A stretch of 64,000 bases of DNA from Kalmusia sp. IMI 367209 (Eukaryota > Ascomycota > Dothideomycetes > Pleosporales > Didymosphaeriaceae). Below, in pieces: positions 21,896-32,832 of the stretch (its first letter is position 1; the number at the start of each line of letters is the position of its first letter). A program made the position numbers and the translations under genes. The stretch is taken from the NCBI GenBank assembly GCA_027946365.1, contig JAPEUQ010000004.1, positions 2,914,001 to 2,978,000 on the forward strand, given 5' to 3'. The notes below the pieces were generated by a model. The model was not told the DNA's origin. It worked only from the letters and a program-made list of their open reading frames with translations, and did no database searches.

Positions 21896-24888
21896 ATGCG
21901 CTATCAACTGAAAGATGCCATTGCGCGTTTCGTTCCCCTTGAAACTGCACAGTTCCACAACGTCTCACTTTCTAAGCGACAAAGCTGTATTGGTGGTGGC
22001 TACCTGCCTTGTATCGACAATCTCAACACTTGCTGCTATTTCAATCAGGCTTGTTGTGGCACAGGGTGCTGCGACACCGGATACTATTGCGTAGATGGCA
22101 CACAAGGGCCGACTTGTTGTCCCTTAAACTCAGACTCTTCTCAATGTGGTGGACAGTCTAGTACGAACGTATGTCGACTTTGGAAGATCTCGCTGTATAA
22201 TTAATCATACTAATTGCACAGACTTGTCCTTCCAACTATAGTCAATGCTCGAATGTCTCCGGATGCTGTCCTACGGGAGAGGAATGCTACTACGATTCCA
22301 CTTACGGCGCATATTGCGGCTCGAGCAACAGTGATTCTATTAGTTCCCCCTTCTATGAGCCCACATCAACATCATACAACTCTATCTATGACCCTGGATT
22401 CGATACTGCAGCCACGATATCAACGTCGTATAGCTCTATCTATGACCCTGGCATTGATACTACATCCACAACATCGGACTGGGTTTACACAACTCTGCCA
22501 ACTTCAAGCAGTACTACAACAACCACCTCAGCATCTACAGGTGGAGATGACTTTTCAATTGACTTTAGTGGGAGTAGAAGTGGAAACAGGTCCCACTTCC
22601 CCAAGGCAGCAATTGGTGGTATCGCTGGAGGCGGCATCGTGCTCGTTATCGTGGTGGCGGTCATTATAATCATCTGTTTAAGGCGATGTAAATCGAATAA
22701 GCGTCAACCCCCTCCACAAATCGTTGACTTCTACCACCGTCACCATGCTCCCATCAATTGGGACGGATATACGAGAGTAATACATCTTTATGGAATCCCC
22801 AAGGGGTCAAGCCCTTCCGCACCACTTCGAGGACGAATTGAGGTCATTAGGATTGGCGATCCAATGGCTCCCAAATATACTGCGATGTCTTATTCTTGGG
22901 TTCGCGATGACACCGAGCATATCAACGATACCGACCGCCAGTTATTTTGCGATATACAACAAGAAGACGCTAAAACCGCGATTTATAAGCTGGAACCCGC
23001 ATCTGCTGAGCTCTTACGTGCCTTGCGCTCGTCAGAAGATCTAGTGCTTTGGGTAGACCAAATTTGCATCGACCAGCGCAAAGCGAACGAATACCGCGAA
23101 CCACCTTTCGAGAACATTGAAAAAAGGAGGCAGATAGAACGGATGGGAGATATCTACAAATATGCCGCCTCGACCACTGTGTGGCTTGGTGTTGACCGCT
23201 CGGCAGATGCCTCTACAAGGTCCCAGGTCAAGGTTGCAACAGACATGATCCCTTCCGTGGTCTCCACCTACAATGCCATGGCACAGAATGTTCCATGGGA
23301 GAAGTCAGATCACGAGTGTCTTTTGCATTTATTCTCCCGAAAGTGGTGGAAGCGTACCTGGACTTTCCAAGAGGTAATCAAATCGCAAGACATAAAGTTT
23401 GCGATAAAAATAGCTACACCTATCGGTCAAGAAATAGTCAGACTATCATGGGAATCATTAGGGACCACGATCTTGTATATTTCCCAGAGGAGCATTCACC
23501 CGACCCCAGTTCAATACACAGAAGACATCCACGCTGCGGAAAGGAAATACCTTTGCTGGAAATTTGGCAGAGAGCATCGTTGGCCCATTCTGCAGCTACT
23601 GGCGCTATTCCGTCCCTTCGACGTGTCCCTCGCCAAAGACAAAATTTATGGAATTGAAAGCGTCGTCTCAGAATCCTTAGGTGTTGATACTGCAGAAGAG
23701 CTTGCCCAAACAGTCGGAGCTAAGCGAAAAATCAGACTGCACATATTCTCAAAGCAATACCCATATCCTTCAGAAGGTCACGGGTGGCGGATATACCAAG
23801 ATTTTGTGACCACGTTCGTCGAACATACCAAGTCTTTGAAGATTCTCTCTGCAGTGCAGCACCTGGACTCAGCAGTGATCGAGAATAGAAGAGGGTTAGG
23901 CTCCGATAAAATGATAGAATGGCAGAAAAATCAGCCAAACCCGCCATTTCCCAGCTGGGTTCCCAATTGGTTCGAGAAAGATGCAACCGAAAGCTTCGCG
24001 GAATTTACCAACGCGCCGGACAAACCCCCACAAGTGGATCAGTTCAACGCATGTCGCTATCCGCATCCTGGAACGGCCGTTCTCGGTGTGCCGCCGAAGA
24101 ATACTTTGAGAGTAAAAGGATTCTTATTCGGCACAGTCGTTCACTGCGCAGAGACAAATCGTGGTCGCAGTTTCGATGCTGCGCAAAATTTGGAGTTCGA
24201 GGATCTGAGCCCCAATCTATGGGCAGATATACCGGAATTCTGGGGCATAAGTGAAGACGATCTTGATGATACTGCTCAGATGATGGAGCAAGAGCGCTAT
24301 TGCCATAGCGTAGGCGCGGTGTTTCCTAACGCAAGAAAACTGAATACAATCCGGCACATTGCAAGCTTCTTCACTGCCGGAACTACGTGGAATGGCGAAC
24401 GCCTAATTAACAATCCCAAGGCAACGGATGGTACTTTTTACAACGCCGAAACAATCAGAGCTTTTGGAACAACTCATCGGCATAACCCAATCGAGCGATA
24501 CGAGGAACACTTTGGCGATTTCATAGCGTTCCGATCTCTTTGGAATCCGCGTCTCCGACCGATTCCACAGCCTCACCCCCTGCAAGAGAGAATCATACGA
24601 TACGCTAGAGCCGCGGGATGTGCAAAAGTCCAACGAAGAACGTTTCGTGTGAGCAACGGAGCTATTGGCATTGGACCTATGACAATGGACTCGACTCGGG
24701 GTGATGTGGTTTGCATACTCCAGGGCGCGGAAGTGCCGTTTGTCCTTCGTCCGAAAGGCTTGGGAGAGAGTGGATACGAGAGCTATGAATTAGTTGGAGA
24801 GTGTTATGTTCATTCATGTATGGATGGAGAAGTGATTGCTGGTATGGGCCCGGATGATACGCGTTGGAGAGTCATGGATTTGGTGTAA
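21896..24888 (+). CDS. Receptor-like HET protein: Cys-rich ectodomain, stalk, TM helix, cytosolic HET domain
   Basis: Exons are 21896-22168 and 22222-24888 (979 aa; 53-nt phase-0 intron with CTAAT branch). Residues about 28-135 hold 18 cysteines, many in CC pairs (NTCCYFNQACCGTGCC, SGCCPTGEEC), after a dibasic SLSKRQ site. Residues 136-215 are Ser/Thr-rich with two 18-residue repeats (SIYDPGxDT). A transmembrane helix follows at about 222-245 (GGGIVLVIVVAVIIIICL) with a basic stop-transfer RRCKSNKR. Then comes a HET domain: YTAMSYSW at about 310, LVLWVDQICIDQ at about 368, and RQIERMGDIYKYAASTTVWLG, with the usual C-terminal YELVGECYVHSCMDGE. HET domains trigger cell death on non-self recognition. 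The first in-frame ATG after the intron is at 22864, inside the HET fold, so the domain must be translated as one chain with the cysteine-rich part. The N-terminus lacks an obvious hydrophobic signal core. Confidence 0.85.
22366..22473 (+). repeat. Two 54-bp tandem repeats in the stalk of the HET protein
   Basis: Copy one starts at 22366 and copy two at 22420; the unit is 18 codons. Both read TSxSY-x-SIYDPG-x-DT at the protein level, with synonymous and a few amino-acid differences. Tandem units in a Ser/Thr-rich stalk can vary in number between strains, as in other fungal cell-surface proteins. Confidence 0.8.
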
Positions 24889-25220
24889 TCCTAAATAACA
24901 ATATCTCCATGGTAGGTTTGCAACCGAATCGGATGAATGGCGGCGTCAGCTGACATTGGTCATAGTATTTCATGTTCATTGTTAAACTTTTGGCGCAGCA
25001 GGAAGGCTTGAAGCGCGATTTCATTGTCGTATACGTTTGTCTCGAAGATGTGCTACAAGCGGCTAGCAGATCTGAGCTTACAACCGAACTAACAAAAACT
25101 CCCGACTGTTAGCGAAGTATATTTCGCCGAGACTAGACTAGATTGATGTTTTCCCACTTGGCCTTGTGAGTTGTTCGTAGCAATAGTATGAGACAAAGCT
25201 AAGAGCTGCACTCGCCCCTT
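24889..25220. other. Intergenic
   Basis: A 330-nt spacer between the HET gene and the start of readable beta-glucosidase similarity. The missing N-terminal half of the GH1 gene is not found here. Confidence 0.5.
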
Positions 25221-26016
25221 TTGAACTACCGGTTTTGCGTACCATATGATGCTTCGAAGCAGGCGGACATTGAAGCTGCACAGGTCCGGCTTGAGTTTCA
25301 TATCGGCTGGTTCGGAGATACAATTTTCCTAGGAGAAGACTACCCACCTTGCATAAAAGAATATCTTGGTTCGCGTTTGCCGACCTTCACGGCTGACGAG
25401 CTCAAGCTTTTCAGGATACATCGTTGATCAATGCATTCTATGGCATGAATAACTATTCTGCGAAATTCGCGCAATAGCTCACTACAACTCCCACTGAAGA
25501 TGACTGGACTAGGAATATCACAGAATCGGCTGTGAACAGCATCGGCGAGGAGATTGACCCTGCGTCCAGTATGCCTTAGCTTAGAATCGCGCCTGCCGGT
25601 TACATAAAACTCCTCAATTAGGTATGGGACCGTGATCGGCTTCCTATCTTAGTGACGGAGAATGGTTGCCCTTGTCTAGGCGAGACAGATGTCAAAGCGG
25701 CGATGGATGACCAGTTCCGACAACGGTATTTTGGGCTGTACCTGGACCCTATATCTCGAGCCATCTACGGAGATGGTGTTGAAGTCGAGGGATACTATGC
25801 CTAGTCACTGATGGAAAATTTCGGTGAGTAACTTCGTTAGCCTTTGAAGTACTACCCCTCTGATCTTTATTCGTAGAGTGGTCTTCAGGCTACGGTCCCT
25901 GCTACGGTATCATGCATGTGGACTTCAATACTCTCAAGAGGATACCGAAGGATTCCGCGTACTACCTGAAAGATACATTCGAGAAACGCAGGATTCCCAG
26001 TCACGAACTTCCTTAG
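25221..26016 (+). pseudogene. GH1 beta-glucosidase pseudogene, C-terminal half only
   Basis: The first readable block carries the family segment AAQVRLEFHIGWFGD-x-IF followed by YPPCIKEYLGSRLPTFTADE. After a frameshift near 25425 it continues as NAFYGMNNYSAKFA, then a stop, TTTPTEDDW, stops, and then RLPILVTENGC, which contains the catalytic nucleophile motif TENG. It goes on as VEVEGYYA-stop-SLMENF, where the normal Trp codon TGG has become TAG (a G-to-A change), and ends with a [14 protein letters not shown] block. The first half of the enzyme (about 200 residues, with the acid/base Glu) is absent. Glycoside hydrolase family 1 enzymes cleave beta-glucosides such as cellobiose. The gene is plainly dead: truncated, frameshifted and with several stops. 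Confidence 0.85.
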
Positions 26017-26070
26017 ACTAGAAGCAATTGATACACGTTTTTCTTGAAATTGTGATAAGCTATCATAAAA

Positions 26071-27867
26071 TCATTCAAAATCCCTACGCAAAGCATCAGA
26101 GGCTCTAGAGTCAAGTCGCGGTAAGATATCGAGCAGCACACTGAAGTCACGGCGCGCTTTTGCAGTAAGTGGTGACGGCTCCTGAGCGATCGTCAACAAA
26201 CTTGCGCCAACTAGGAGAATCTTTTCGACCTAGAGCATCAACTGATCAGTATGTCCGTACATCTTATTCGGTGATTCCGAATTACTTACACAAGGCTCTC
26301 CATTAACCTTCAAGGACCAAAACGGCGCAGTCTGCAAAAATTGGGACATCGTTTGCGCAAGTTCAGACGTGCGAAGCATGGTCATATCATTGTGCGCGTC
26401 CATCAAAGTGAAATAACCGATCTCCTCAAGCTTCTGAACAAGATGCAACTTTAGGCTGTGGTACGTTGTCTGGAGATCTGTTATCTGTGGCGCAAATTTG
26501 TCCCGTGTCTGATTCGCATTGGCAGGTGGTATAATACTCTCCAACTGGAGATGTACAGGTAAGTCGTCGAGAGACGTTGCAAAACGCACATATAGGTGAC
26601 TTAGCGTGGCATGGTCAGTCACCTCCAAAGGTATGTGCGGAAGGTCTTGCGTGACTCTTGCCGTGTCTTTAATGAGCCGCATCTTCAGTAAGAGATCTGC
26701 TGCATATTGCCAGAGCCGTACTCCAGCGATGAATCCTGCCATCAAACTGTCTCCGTATATTAGCATCCGTCACACATGCTGCTTAGAAGGCGGATAACAC
26801 ACTCGTTTTGCTCGTCTACCGGATATTCCGTCGAAATGCCTTCCTCGAACGAGTAACTAGACAGCGTGACCGGCATGCTCCTGAGCACGGAGAGCGATTT
26901 GTCTCCAATATACACGAGCCAGAAAGCGCTACGACGCTTCAAGGCTTCAATTGGTGCTAGGGACGTATAAGTTCGCTCATCATGGAGTCGCATTCCTTGT
27001 ATTAATCGTATGGCCTCGCCAAAGACGAGCCATGATACCCTTGGTCTTGCACATGCGTGTAGGCATTTCGAATGTAGATATCGAATAGTTATCGAGTCAG
27101 CGCAAGGATTCTCGGCATCGAAATCATCATAGCTCTTCAAGCACATACGCGACGCATCGAGAAATATCTCGCCAATGGCCTCACCAAGCGTGGATATTTC
27201 AGAAGGGATGAAGAAGCACGCTTTTGCACAAACCGCTGTGATCAAAGTAAAAGCTGCTTCAGTCGGGCCAACATCAAGTGATTCAGCTCCAAGAAAACAG
27301 TCTGGAGAAGCAGGAAGCTGGATTCGTACACAGATATGGTGGAAGGGTGAAGATAGTCGAAGAAGAGATCAACGCATTGACACACCACCGCGTCAAACGT
27401 AGTCGATGGCGACGACGCCAGAGCAATGGCGTTGGCAAGATCAGACCACCTTTCCAATGGCGTTGGAACATTTCGAAAAGAAGGAAGACCCGGACGAGAC
27501 AATGATTCGACATGTGGAACAATCACGCGGGCGACGGGCGAATCGAAGGATGTCAATGGCGGAGATACTGTAAGAACAGTCGGGGAGTCTATTCGATTGG
27601 TGCTGCTTATCTCGAGTCGCCTTCGAGGCTTCCCTCTAGGACCTCGTCTTCCTGGGGGTATGTCAAAGGTGCAGGCTTGCTTTACACTGCGGCAGCCCAT
27701 GCAGGGGAAGTCTGTGGGGTCGCACTGTTGACGAATGGGTCAATCGATTCGCGGACGCATTTGAGCGGGAGTTGGGCTTCGGGCAAACTCACTTTAATCT
27801 TCTTACGACGACAGCGATCGCAGGCTCGATGGCACGCCGTGTCTGGATCGGGTTCGCGACGCGGCAT
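26071..27867 (-). CDS. Zn(II)2Cys6 transcription factor, frame interrupted
   Basis: Exon 1 is 27867-27793 and exon 2 starts at 27724. Together they give a zinc cluster C16-X2-C19-X6-C26-X6-C33-X2-C36-X6-C43, split by the intron after KKIK. A basic linker PPGRRGPRGKPRRR follows, then the fungal_trans region (LFFDYLHPSTISVYESSF, later LITAVCAKACFF and LVFGEAIRLIQGMRLHDE). Between these the frame is lost: a run of four A (27294-27297, T on the coding strand) would need one more base to join TVF to LGAESLDVGPTEAAF. Another junction near 26745-26775 is a very short intron or a small indel. The last intron (26289-26230) and last exon (26229-26071) look normal. It lies between a dead GH1 gene and a dead sugar transporter, probably as their old regulator. 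It may be a recent pseudogene or a sequencing error. Confidence 0.75.
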
Positions 27868-28469
27868 AGTCGATCAATGGGTCGGCGATATATCGTGTGG
27901 GGGATGAAGACGCTGTGCATGAGTCCAGAGTGGCACCTATTTACTCCGAACGTTTTGTGCGGAAGTATTGAGTATCGCCCCTTCCTATTAGCATCTTCCT
28001 TGGGAAACCAACAACGCATGGTGGACATCTGCCGGCGCGCTAGTCATGATTGAGGATCGCGCCGAGGAAGACGCTCCGCGCTATTCCTCTTTAGCCTAGG
28101 GTATGTGAAAGCTCACCTAAGCTTTACCGGAAGTTTCTTCGGGGGTTTTATCCAACCAGAGCCACTTCGTCCCTCTCCAGAGCAGTCGAACCATGAAGTC
28201 GTGCTTCAGTTCGCTACCACGCGGGTGGTAATTACAGCCTCGTGGTCTAGATACATTTGCGCGTGCAGATATGGGATCCCAAGGCCCATGCCCACGGGGC
28301 GGGTCTCGTAAATGGTAAATTTTTTGACGGCATGGACATGCATGCTTGTCCAGCTCGCAGACCAATCTGAAGTTATCCGTTTGCTCGAAGCAGACAAGAC
28401 AGCATGGTGCAAAGTCCAATCTGCGGTTCCTATATCTCGTGCTTATACCTGCAGTGCTCAGTGTTTAGA
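27868..28469. other. Intergenic between regulator and transporter pseudogene
   Basis: A 600-nt divergent spacer. It would have held the promoters of both the regulator and the transporter. I see no gene and no clear motif. Confidence 0.5.
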
Positions 28470-30117
28470 TGACAACTGGCTATGACGGTTCCGTTCTCAA
28501 TGATCTGTAGGCTGTCGCCGCATGGTAGAGGTGTAAGTATATTAAGAGATACCATCGTTCAGGAAGTACGTCTGACAAGCGGTTATCAGACTTCAACCGC
28601 CCTAAAGGCGCTCTCCTTGGAATCATGAACGCGTCGTGTAATTTTGATGGTTTCCTAACGTTGCCCGTCGTGCCATGGGTGAACGGTAAGTTTGGGCGCA
28701 AACACAGCATCACTTTCGGTTCCGGTATTCTCATATTTGGTGTAATACTTCAGTCGTCATCTTGAAACGGATCGTATTGTTAAAACCCGAGGACATATCG
28801 TCAGTGCTGACAATGATGTTAGTGGGCATGTTCCTCGCCTCGCGCCTCATTCTGGGCACTGGCATTCCCTTTGCCGTCTCTGGGGCTTCATAACTTCTCG
28901 CCGAGCTCACGTACCGACGCGATCGTGCAGTTATTATCGGTGTCTTCAACACGTCTTGGTTCATCGGCGCTATTATAGCCGCTGCTGTTACTCTTGGCAC
29001 CTGTAGTATGCCTAACAATTGGGGCTGGCGAATTGATTATTCAGGCTGTAATGTAGCTTATCTTGATATGGTGGGTTCCAGAATCTCCGCGATGGCTGCT
29101 ATCGAAGGATCAAAGTGAGGAAGCGTTTGGAATTCTAGTCAAGTAACATGGTGAAGGCGGCCGGGATTCTTCTTCCGTCAATGCACGATTTGCGGAGATA
29201 TCCGTGCAGCTGAAGGTAGAGATCGAGAACTCGAAGCTGAGATAGATTGAGCTGCTGCAGATACCTGGAAACAGAAAGAGCACGGTCATCGCTGCTTATG
29301 TTGTAGGCTTCACTCAATGGTCCGGGAACGGTTTAGTATCGTACGTTTCATAGTGTTCCTTGGTATAGTCAATGCAGCGCAGTCAACATTTATCACTTCT
29401 CCAATACTAACTTCCAGTAGATACTACCTAGCAAAAGTCTTGTCAACCGTCGGTGTCACGGACAAGAGAACTCAAAATGTCATCAATCTATCTCTATGGG
29501 TAAGCTTTAACCATTGAACTTCTCCATCTTCTCCAAGCTTAATGACTAACAAAGTCAGATTTGGCACTGGCTCTGTGCGACAGGATGTGCCTTCCTGATC
29601 CGGTTCATGTTCCGGCGCACACTGTTCCTCTCCGCTTTCATCTCCATGCTGATTGTCTTCTCCATCTAGACCGGGGTCAGCGCCACCTATGCGCAGACGC
29701 CCTCAAACTCCTACACCGCCGCCGTCGTAGCCATGATATTCCTCTATGACTCCGCGTACAGCATCATGCAGCCGCTCACTTACATTCACCCGACTGATTA
29801 TTTTCTCGTATGTTGAACGGGCCAAGGTCGTTGCAGTGTTGCAGTTGTTCACACGCGGGAGCATGGTATTCAATAATTTTGTTAATCCAATCGGTATGGA
29901 TGATCTAGGATGGAAGTTCTATCTTGTCCATGTGGTTTGGTTGGCGGTGTAGACGGCAATTGTGTGGCTCTTGTATCCTGAGACAAAGGGGCCGACACTG
30001 GAAGAGATTGCAGTCATTTTTGATGGGCCACAGTTTAAGGGGGATCTGAAGCTAGTAGATGAGGAGGAGCACGATGTTCGTCATATCGAGCAGAAGGTGG
30101 ATGCACAGAGTGGCTAG
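28470..30117 (+). pseudogene. MFS sugar transporter pseudogene (lactose permease / hexose transporter type)
   Basis: Blocks of a 12-TM sugar transporter can be read in order across three frames: TGYDGSVLNDL, then PKGALLGIMNAS and FLTLPVVPWVNGKFGRKHSI, then FLASRLILGTGIPFAVSGAS, RAVIIGVFNTSWFIGAIIAA and MPNNWGWRI. After a degraded stretch come SRYYLAKVLSTVGVTDKRTQ with a good donor site, TGVSATYAQTPSN, IMQPLTYIHPTDYF and LYPETKGPTLEEI. Family signatures (GRKHS, PETKGPTLEE) are still present. Stops and frameshifts interrupt nearly every block, so no full-length protein can be made. Such transporters import di- or monosaccharides by proton symport and are often clustered with GH1 or GH2 enzymes. 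Confidence 0.85.
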
Positions 30118-30582
30118 ACAGTAGCTCGGTTGCAGCTCGGTGTTCGATACAAGAACGGGAATAGTCTCGAAGCACACTGGTTAGCGAACACTCGAAGAAA
30201 TTTACATGATCGGCAGATCGTCGATTTCCAACAGCCGAGGACTCGGAAGGCAAGTTTCTTTTAGCAGGCGAAGGCATGCTTGATGGTTGGGGATATGTCA
30301 ACTTGATCGTATTCATGTAGCATTCGGCGCCGATGCAGCGAATCGTTTTCATCCCTTTTCATGATGAGTGAGACTTGTACCTCGGGTTTGGTCACGCGGC
30401 GCTATAGTCGGTCCGCTGTGGCGTGTATGTAGCTTCATCCAACATGCAACACCGCATCGATGACCGAATGCTTCGTCTTTGCAGCCTTGCCGAGCTGAAC
30501 GGATGCTTGTAGATCCGAATGTAAATCAGATGGGTCTCGTATAAAACTTGGTAACATGATGATGCTAAGTGGGCGAATGTGT

Positions 30583-30624
30583 TAGCCTCATCGGCTGCCC
30601 CTGTAGCCTCATCGGCTATCCCTG
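30583..30624. repeat. 21-bp tandem duplication
   Basis: The core TAGCCTCATCGGCT occurs at 30583-30596 and again at 30604-30617, followed in both copies by similar CCCT sequence. It is a small local duplication in the promoter side of the peroxygenase gene. Confidence 0.6.
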
Positions 30625-30948
30625 ACTAGCGTCCGCGGATATCTCGATTTGGCAGGACCCCTGAACGGACAGCTGGGACAAATTAAGCACAACTGACAGT
30701 GGTCTAGCCCAAATTCAAGAAAGCTTGTAAAAGGAGCCTCCGTACGCGTACCAACTTGTCATCGTACTAACGTGATTGGCGACACTTTGACAGTCTAGAG
30801 TTCCACTCTTTCAGCCACTGATGGGTTGGCTGCAGATGAAGCGCTGGTGCTATGCAAATGCCATGAGCCGAAATTGTGTATACGTGCACTTCGTTAGAAA
30901 AGATTGCATCACTGCTACGCAACAAGGCAGCGTTGCTGTGGGGGAGAG

Positions 30949-30956
30949 ATATAATA
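30949..30956 (+). promoter_or_regulatory. TATA-like box of the peroxygenase gene
   Basis: The sequence ATATAATA lies about 60 nt before the ATG at 31016, a normal distance for a fungal core promoter with a short leader. This is a sequence match only. Confidence 0.45.
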
Positions 30957-31015
30957 GGCACCGCCGAAGTCCTTTTTCAACACCACCAATCCGTTCGGCT
31001 TAGGTTACTGCTCCA

Positions 31016-32545
31016 ATGCGATCTTTTACTCTGTTCGTTGCGCTGACAGCGCCTACTGTCTTTGCCTTCCCATGGATGAAACCTGAGGGCATGGAGGCGC
31101 TTCTAAGCCACCCGGATGCGCAAGCAGAGATAAAGAGACGGATTTCAGAGCATAATCAAGAGCACTCGAGTAAGGTCGTGCCTCGTCAGCTCAATACTGG
31201 TGTCGTTGGCGGTGTTGTTTCCCTGCTCGGTGGTACACTGAGCGCAGTTCTTGATAACACCCTTGGCTTGATTCCTACCAACGATGCGGTGACGGGACTG
31301 AAAAAGTTCCCCGAGGGTACGTTGTCTCCTAAGCTTATTCTGCTGAGAGAACGAAAACTGACGCTCAGTAGCCAAGTATCCATACAAAGCACCTGGAGCA
31401 ACAGACCAGCGTGGACCTTGCCCTGGTCTCAATACACTGGCTAACCACGGATGTAAGTGTTTGCAAAGTCCCTGGTACTATTCCAAAGCTAATGCTGATC
31501 TTCTTTAGATATTCCTCGCAACGGAATCGCAACGATCGGTCAAATCAATGCCGCCACCGCTGCCGTCTTCAACATGGGTGCCGACCTGTCCAGTCTCCTC
31601 GCTACCGGCGGTGCTCTCGACGGTGGCGACATCATCTCTCAGAAGATGAGCATTGGTGGACCGGATAATCGAGTCGGAGTTCTAAACGGCAACTTGAACA
31701 AGGTGCTTGGTACCCCATCAGGAATCGCTGGTCACGGAAAGTTCAACGAAGGCGACGCATCAGCCACGCGCGAAGATTTCTATCTCAACGGCGACAACAT
31801 CTCGTTCAAGCCTGAGCTCTTCAAGCAGTTGCATCAGCAGGCACTTGCAAAAGGAGACGGCACTTACAGCGTTGAGGCCATTAAGGAGCACTTCAAGAAC
31901 CGATACGCCGCTTCCAAAGCAGCGAACAAGCAGTTCTACTTCAACTTGCCATCTTCTGCTGTAGTTATGGGTGCATACTACTTCATCCCTGGGTTCTTCT
32001 CCAACGGTACCATTGGTGCCGGTGGAGTTGCAAATGAGGCTTCGATTACGAGCTTCTACGGCGCAAAACCTAGCCGAAAAGGTGCCTGGAACGATCCGGA
32101 GCTGACATACACGCACGTTCCCGAGCGCATCCCAGAACAGGGATGGTACCGCCGCGCAACACCCATGACAGTCGTCGAAGCCGTCGGAGGCATTCTTGAC
32201 GTCTACCTCTACGCGAAGCCTCCAATGGGCGGCTCCGGCGCAGACCAGTCCTGGGTAATCGGTCCCCTCGACATCCCCAACAACCCTCAAGCTCTCAGTT
32301 GCTTCTTGTACAACGCGATTTACGCCAACTTTCCGTCTGAGTTGTTCAACTCGGTGGTTCTTGTGCAGGCTGTTGTGAATGCTTTGAGCGGCTTGCTTGC
32401 GCCTGGATACAAGGCTCTAGGATGTTCTGTCAATTTCCCGGATGCGAGCGGGTCGGCGGCAAGTCGATACGATGCTTGGGCGAAGACCTATGTCGGAGAC
32501 GCAAAGTACAAGGCTACCGGAAGCGGATGGTACAAGAAGTCGTGA
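31016..32545 (+). CDS. Secreted heme-thiolate peroxidase (chloroperoxidase / unspecific peroxygenase family)
   Basis: Exons are 31016-31316, 31372-31452 and 31509-32545 (472 aa). A signal peptide opens the protein (MRSFTLFVALTAPTVFAFPW). The second exon, only 81 nt, carries the proximal heme motif RGPCPGLNTLANHGYIPRNG with the Cys ligand at about residue 117. The distal acid-base motif is EGDASATR, with E208, D210 and R215, which fits the long peroxygenase pattern EGD-R. Members use H2O2 to oxidise or halogenate aromatic and aliphatic substrates outside the cell. The body is longer than classical CPO, and an Ala/Leu-rich segment follows the signal peptide. The regulator on the opposite strand downstream converges with it. 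Confidence 0.92.
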
Positions 32546-32832
32546 TTTAGACTCACGAGAAAGTACTAATGATGGCCGCACGATATCCATCCATTCTTAT
32601 ATATATATCTTTTTGAGACAAGTAAACGCTATAATTATGATATAATGATAGAACATACGACAGGTATCATTCCATTTTGCTATATCACGTGTATGAAGAT
32701 CAAAGATGATAAGGAACAATGACTTTCATTAAGACATCAAGCAACCTTATACGGCATAGTATTCAGCAGAAGACTTGTGATTTTCGTTTACAACGATCTG
32801 GTTGTTGGATTTTATCTGCGTAACCCGCCAGG
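32546..32832. other. Convergent intergenic region
   Basis: A 287-nt AT-rich spacer between two converging genes, with an ATATATAT run near 32600. It holds the two 3' UTRs; nothing else is seen. Confidence 0.5.

Larger units (their letters stand above)
30118..31015. other. Intergenic, promoter side of the peroxygenase
   Basis: A 900-nt spacer with no gene. It contains a pair of 21-bp tandem copies at 30583-30624 (core TAGCCTCATCGGCT) and a TATA-like site close to the next gene. Confidence 0.5.

Noticed and set aside
32601..32612. AT dinucleotide run as a possible regulatory element
   Set aside because: It lies in the 3' UTR zone between two converging genes and is a simple repeat.
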